From positions 11,511 through 19,622 of the forward strand of contig PMHI01000481.1 of assembly GCA_003156615.1 (NCBI GenBank): 8,112 nucleotides of DNA, read 5' to 3'. Position 1 is the stretch's first letter. Each line of letters starts with the position of its first letter. The translations under genes were made by a program, and so were the position numbers. The DNA is from Acidobacteriaceae bacterium (GTDB lineage: Bacteria > Acidobacteriota > Terriglobia > Terriglobales > SbA1). This document shows, piece by piece, positions 6,166 through 8,112 of the stretch. A model generated the notes under the pieces. The model saw only the letters and a program-made list of their open reading frames with translations. It made no database searches and was not told the DNA's origin.

Positions 6166-7863
6166 TTGGGAAAGCCCACGTTCGGGTTTGGCCGCAGGTG
6201 CGCATCGACTGCGGCTATCGTTCTGCTGTGGGTCGCGGCTTTCGTGGCCGCTCAAACGTCTCCTTCGACTCCCCAGCAAGCAGCTACGCCGCCGCGGTCG
6301 CGCAATCATGGCGAGCCGACCAGGGCCGACATCCTGCGCGGAGCTTACGGGCCATATCGTGCCAACAACGATTTGCTGTTCTACCACCTCGACATCCGCG
6401 TTGATCCGGAGAAGAAGTTCATCAGCGGGAAGAACACGATCCGGTTCAAAATGCTCAAGGACGATGCGCGGATTCAACTCGATTTAACCGACGCCCTTAA
6501 CATCGAAAAAATTCTGTTCGGCAGCACGCCCCTCAAGTACGAGCGCGATTCGGGCGCAGTCTTCGTCGACTTCCCGGAGACGCTGCATGCCGGCCACGTC
6601 TACGCGATCGACTTCTACTACTCCGGATCACCCGTGCAAACCGGCAGGTTCGGAGGCTTCACCTTTGGAAAAGATCCCTCCGGCCATCCTTGGATTTACA
6701 CGGCGTGCGAAGGCATCGGGGCAAGCATATGGTGGCCGAACAAAGACCAATGGCGCGATGAAGTCAAAAACATGCAGATCAGCGTGTCGATCCCGAACGG
6801 CCTCGTCGATGTTTCGAACGGAAGGTTCGTGGGCAAGACCGACCTCGGTGACGGGTATACGCGATGGGATTGGTTCGTACATTATCCCATCAACAACTAC
6901 GATGTTTCGCTGAATATCGGCAACTATCAGCACTTCTCTGACCGGCTCGGCCATCTCTCGATGGATTTCTACGCCCTGCCGGAAGACCTGGATAAGGCCA
7001 AGAAGCAATTCACCCAAGCGAAAGGCATGCTCCAAGCGTATCAGCACTACTTCGGCGATTATCCGTTCAAGAAGGACGGTTATAAGTTGATCGAAGTGCC
7101 GTACTCGGGGATGGAGCACCAGAGCGCGGTTACTTATGGAAACCACTTCGCGAACGGCTACCTCGAGCGCGACTGGACCGGCGTCGGCATCAGCCCTCGA
7201 TTCGACTTCATCATCATTCATGAGAGCGGACACGAGTGGTTCGGCAACAGCATCACCGCAGCCGACAGCTCAGATATGTGGATCCATGAAGGTTGGACTA
7301 CGTATCTTGAGTCCCTCTATGTCGAATACATGTACGGTCACGACGATGCTGTGAAGTATCTGAACGGGTACAGGTCGAAGGTCAAGAATGAAGAACCCAT
7401 TATCGCTCCGCGCGGGATCAACCGTGAACCGCCGCAGGACCAGTACTTCAAAGGAGCGCTGTTCATTAATACGCTTCGAAGCGTCGTCAACGACGACGCC
7501 CGCTGGTGGAAACTTCTCCACGACTTCTACCAGCATTTCAAGTATCAGAACATCATGACCGAGGATGTGGTGCAGTATTTCAACGAGCAGACTGGAATGA
7601 ATCTGACACCCATCTTTGATCAGTATCTGCGACACACCGCGATCCCCACGCTGGAATTGAAGTTCGATGACAGCAAGGGTACGGTTTCTTATCGATGGAA
7701 GGTGGACGAACCGGCGTTCCAGATGCCGGTGCGCGTGGGAAAGAAAGACAGCTGGCAGATTGTCCACGCCACCACGGATTGGCAAACGATGCCCACTTCG
7801 CTAAACAAAGATGAATTCGACGTCGCTGCAGATCTGTACTTCGTCAATGTCACGAAGGAGTAG
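6166..7863 (+). CDS. Exported M1-family zinc metallopeptidase (aminopeptidase-like)
   Basis: The protein is 565 residues from TTG 6166 (573 from TTG 6142). It begins with a signal peptide: basic GRR, a hydrophobic stretch AIVLLWVAAFVAA, and a likely signal peptidase I site before QTSPS, so it should act outside the cytoplasmic membrane. The zinc site HESGHEWFGN (H352, E353, H356) plus E375 in WIHEGW fits HExxH-x18-E, the M1 hallmark. QYFKG (Y427) matches the catalytic tyrosine region. The substrate N-terminus motif, GAMEN in classical members, reads GMEHQ (315-319); its glutamate is kept. An N-terminal beta domain precedes the catalytic domain, and the C-terminus is short, so the large C-terminal domain of PepN-type enzymes appears absent. 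It follows the aldehyde dehydrogenase stop by 33 bases on the same strand and is probably co-transcribed. A role in freeing amino acids from peptides is likely; specificity for hydroxyproline peptides is speculation. Confidence 0.88.
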   Translation: MGKPTFGFGRRCASTAAIVLLWVAAFVAAQTSPSTPQQAATPPRSRNHGEPTRADILRGAYGPYRANNDLLFYHLDIRVDPEKKFISGKNTIRFKMLKDDARIQLDLTDALNIEKILFGSTPLKYERDSGAVFVDFPETLHAGHVYAIDFYYSGSPVQTGRFGGFTFGKDPSGHPWIYTACEGIGASIWWPNKDQWRDEVKNMQISVSIPNGLVDVSNGRFVGKTDLGDGYTRWDWFVHYPINNYDVSLNIGNYQHFSDRLGHLSMDFYALPEDLDKAKKQFTQAKGMLQAYQHYFGDYPFKKDGYKLIEVPYSGMEHQSAVTYGNHFANGYLERDWTGVGISPRFDFIIIHESGHEWFGNSITAADSSDMWIHEGWTTYLESLYVEYMYGHDDAVKYLNGYRSKVKNEEPIIAPRGINREPPQDQYFKGALFINTLRSVVNDDARWWKLLHDFYQHFKYQNIMTEDVVQYFNEQTGMNLTPIFDQYLRHTAIPTLELKFDDSKGTVSYRWKVDEPAFQMPVRVGKKDSWQIVHATTDWQTMPTSLNKDEFDVAADLYFVNVTKE

Positions 7864-7933
7864 CGGCCTGGGCTCCTGAGCATCTTATGCTGATTGTGTC
7901 GGTATCGCACCGATTCCAAGGGCTGCTGGACGC
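7864..7933. other. Junction between convergent genes
   Basis: These 70 bases separate the stop codons of the peptidase (plus strand) and the partial minus-strand gene. Apart from two short inverted repeats I see no gene or site. Confidence 0.5.
7879..7913. terminator. Two short hairpins, possible weak bidirectional terminator
   Basis: AGCAT-CTT-ATGCT (7879-7891) and TCGGT-ATCGC-ACCGA (7899-7913) are perfect 5-bp stems between two convergent stop codons, where a terminator is expected. Neither is followed by a clear T run on either strand, so a classical intrinsic terminator is not demonstrated. Confidence 0.2.
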
Positions 7934-8112
7934 TCAACGGGGAGTTGCCGTCATAGACGCGCGGTGTCCAGTTGTCGTCACCCAGTAATCGATCCACTGC
8001 TCGCGAATGCCACTCGCTCGCTTGATGAGTTCGGGGCTCGGGCTTTGCCCGTGCTCGACCACGACGACGATCCCCGTATTGAATTCTCGTTGCGAGTGAT
8101 CGACATCGGGTA
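7934..8112 (-). CDS. Unidentified protein, C-terminal end only (5' beyond the window)
   Basis: On the minus strand a frame is open from the window edge (first full codon at 8110) to a TGA at 7934-7936, giving 58 residues with no start codon needed inside the window. The peptide looks like real protein: it contains TGIVVVVEHG, then SPELIKRASGIREQWIDYW, and ends in TTTGHRASMTATPR. Codons are mostly G or C in the third position, like the neighbours, and the gene would converge on the peptidase with 70 bases between stops. The other two minus-strand frames give low-complexity Ser- or Arg-rich translations. I do not recognise the family with confidence, and no function is claimed. Confidence 0.6.
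   Translation of the reverse strand, partial: PDVDHSQREFNTGIVVVVEHGQSPSPELIKRASGIREQWIDYWVTTTGHRASMTATPR

Noticed and set aside
5734..6477. A 247-residue antisense open frame across the end of the aldehyde dehydrogenase gene and the start of the peptidase gene.
   Set aside because: It spans two well-supported plus-strand genes and has no recognisable motif; it reflects GC-rich codon structure.
1..8112. Search for a CRISPR array, tRNA, insertion sequence or defence system.
   Set aside because: No spaced direct repeats, cloverleaf-like sequences, transposase motifs or terminal inverted repeats were seen; nearly all bases are explained by metabolic and peptidase genes.

Overview
The window is a bacterial, high-GC stretch with tightly packed genes. 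Six plus-strand genes overlap or nearly touch and together encode what looks like a complete catabolic route for trans-4-hydroxy-L-proline. In order they are 4-hydroxyproline 2-epimerase (5' end cut off by the window), the three subunits of a heteromeric D-hydroxyproline dehydrogenase (DAO-type FAD subunit, small [2Fe-2S] subunit, FAD subunit with a C-terminal BFD-type cluster), a DapA-superfamily 1-pyrroline-4-hydroxy-2-carboxylate deaminase, and a 2-oxoglutarate-semialdehyde dehydrogenase. No transporter or regulator of the pathway is in view. The protein styles and the neighbouring secreted M1 peptidase would fit a soil Acidobacteriota member, but that taxonomic guess is from general impression only.

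Layout: 1-915 epimerase; 912-2042 dehydrogenase beta; 2035-2301 dehydrogenase gamma; 2273-3577 dehydrogenase alpha; 3577-4500 deaminase; 4504-6132 aldehyde dehydrogenase. Junctions are a 4-base overlap, an 8-base overlap, a 29-base overlap, a 1-base overlap and a 3-base gap, which is strong evidence for one transcript with coupled translation. After a gap of about 33 bases comes an exported M1-family zinc aminopeptidase-like protein (TTG start, 6166-7863). It is probably on the same transcript, but its role in the pathway is unproven. A 70-base junction follows, then the C-terminal end of a convergent minus-strand gene (7934-8112) that continues beyond the window.

How the genes fit together (family knowledge applied to this context): the epimerase turns trans-4-hydroxy-L-proline into cis-4-hydroxy-D-proline. 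The alpha/beta/gamma dehydrogenase oxidises this to 1-pyrroline-4-hydroxy-2-carboxylate. The deaminase releases ammonia and gives 2-oxoglutarate semialdehyde, and the aldehyde dehydrogenase oxidises that to 2-oxoglutarate for the TCA cycle. The gene order epimerase-beta-gamma-alpha matches my recollection of the Pseudomonas lhpABFE order.

I saw no tRNA, rRNA, CRISPR array, insertion sequence or other mobile element, and nothing that amounts to a clearly undescribed system. The points most worth a second look are the peptidase coupled to the hydroxyproline operon, its GMEH variant of the M1 exopeptidase motif, and the unidentified convergent gene.
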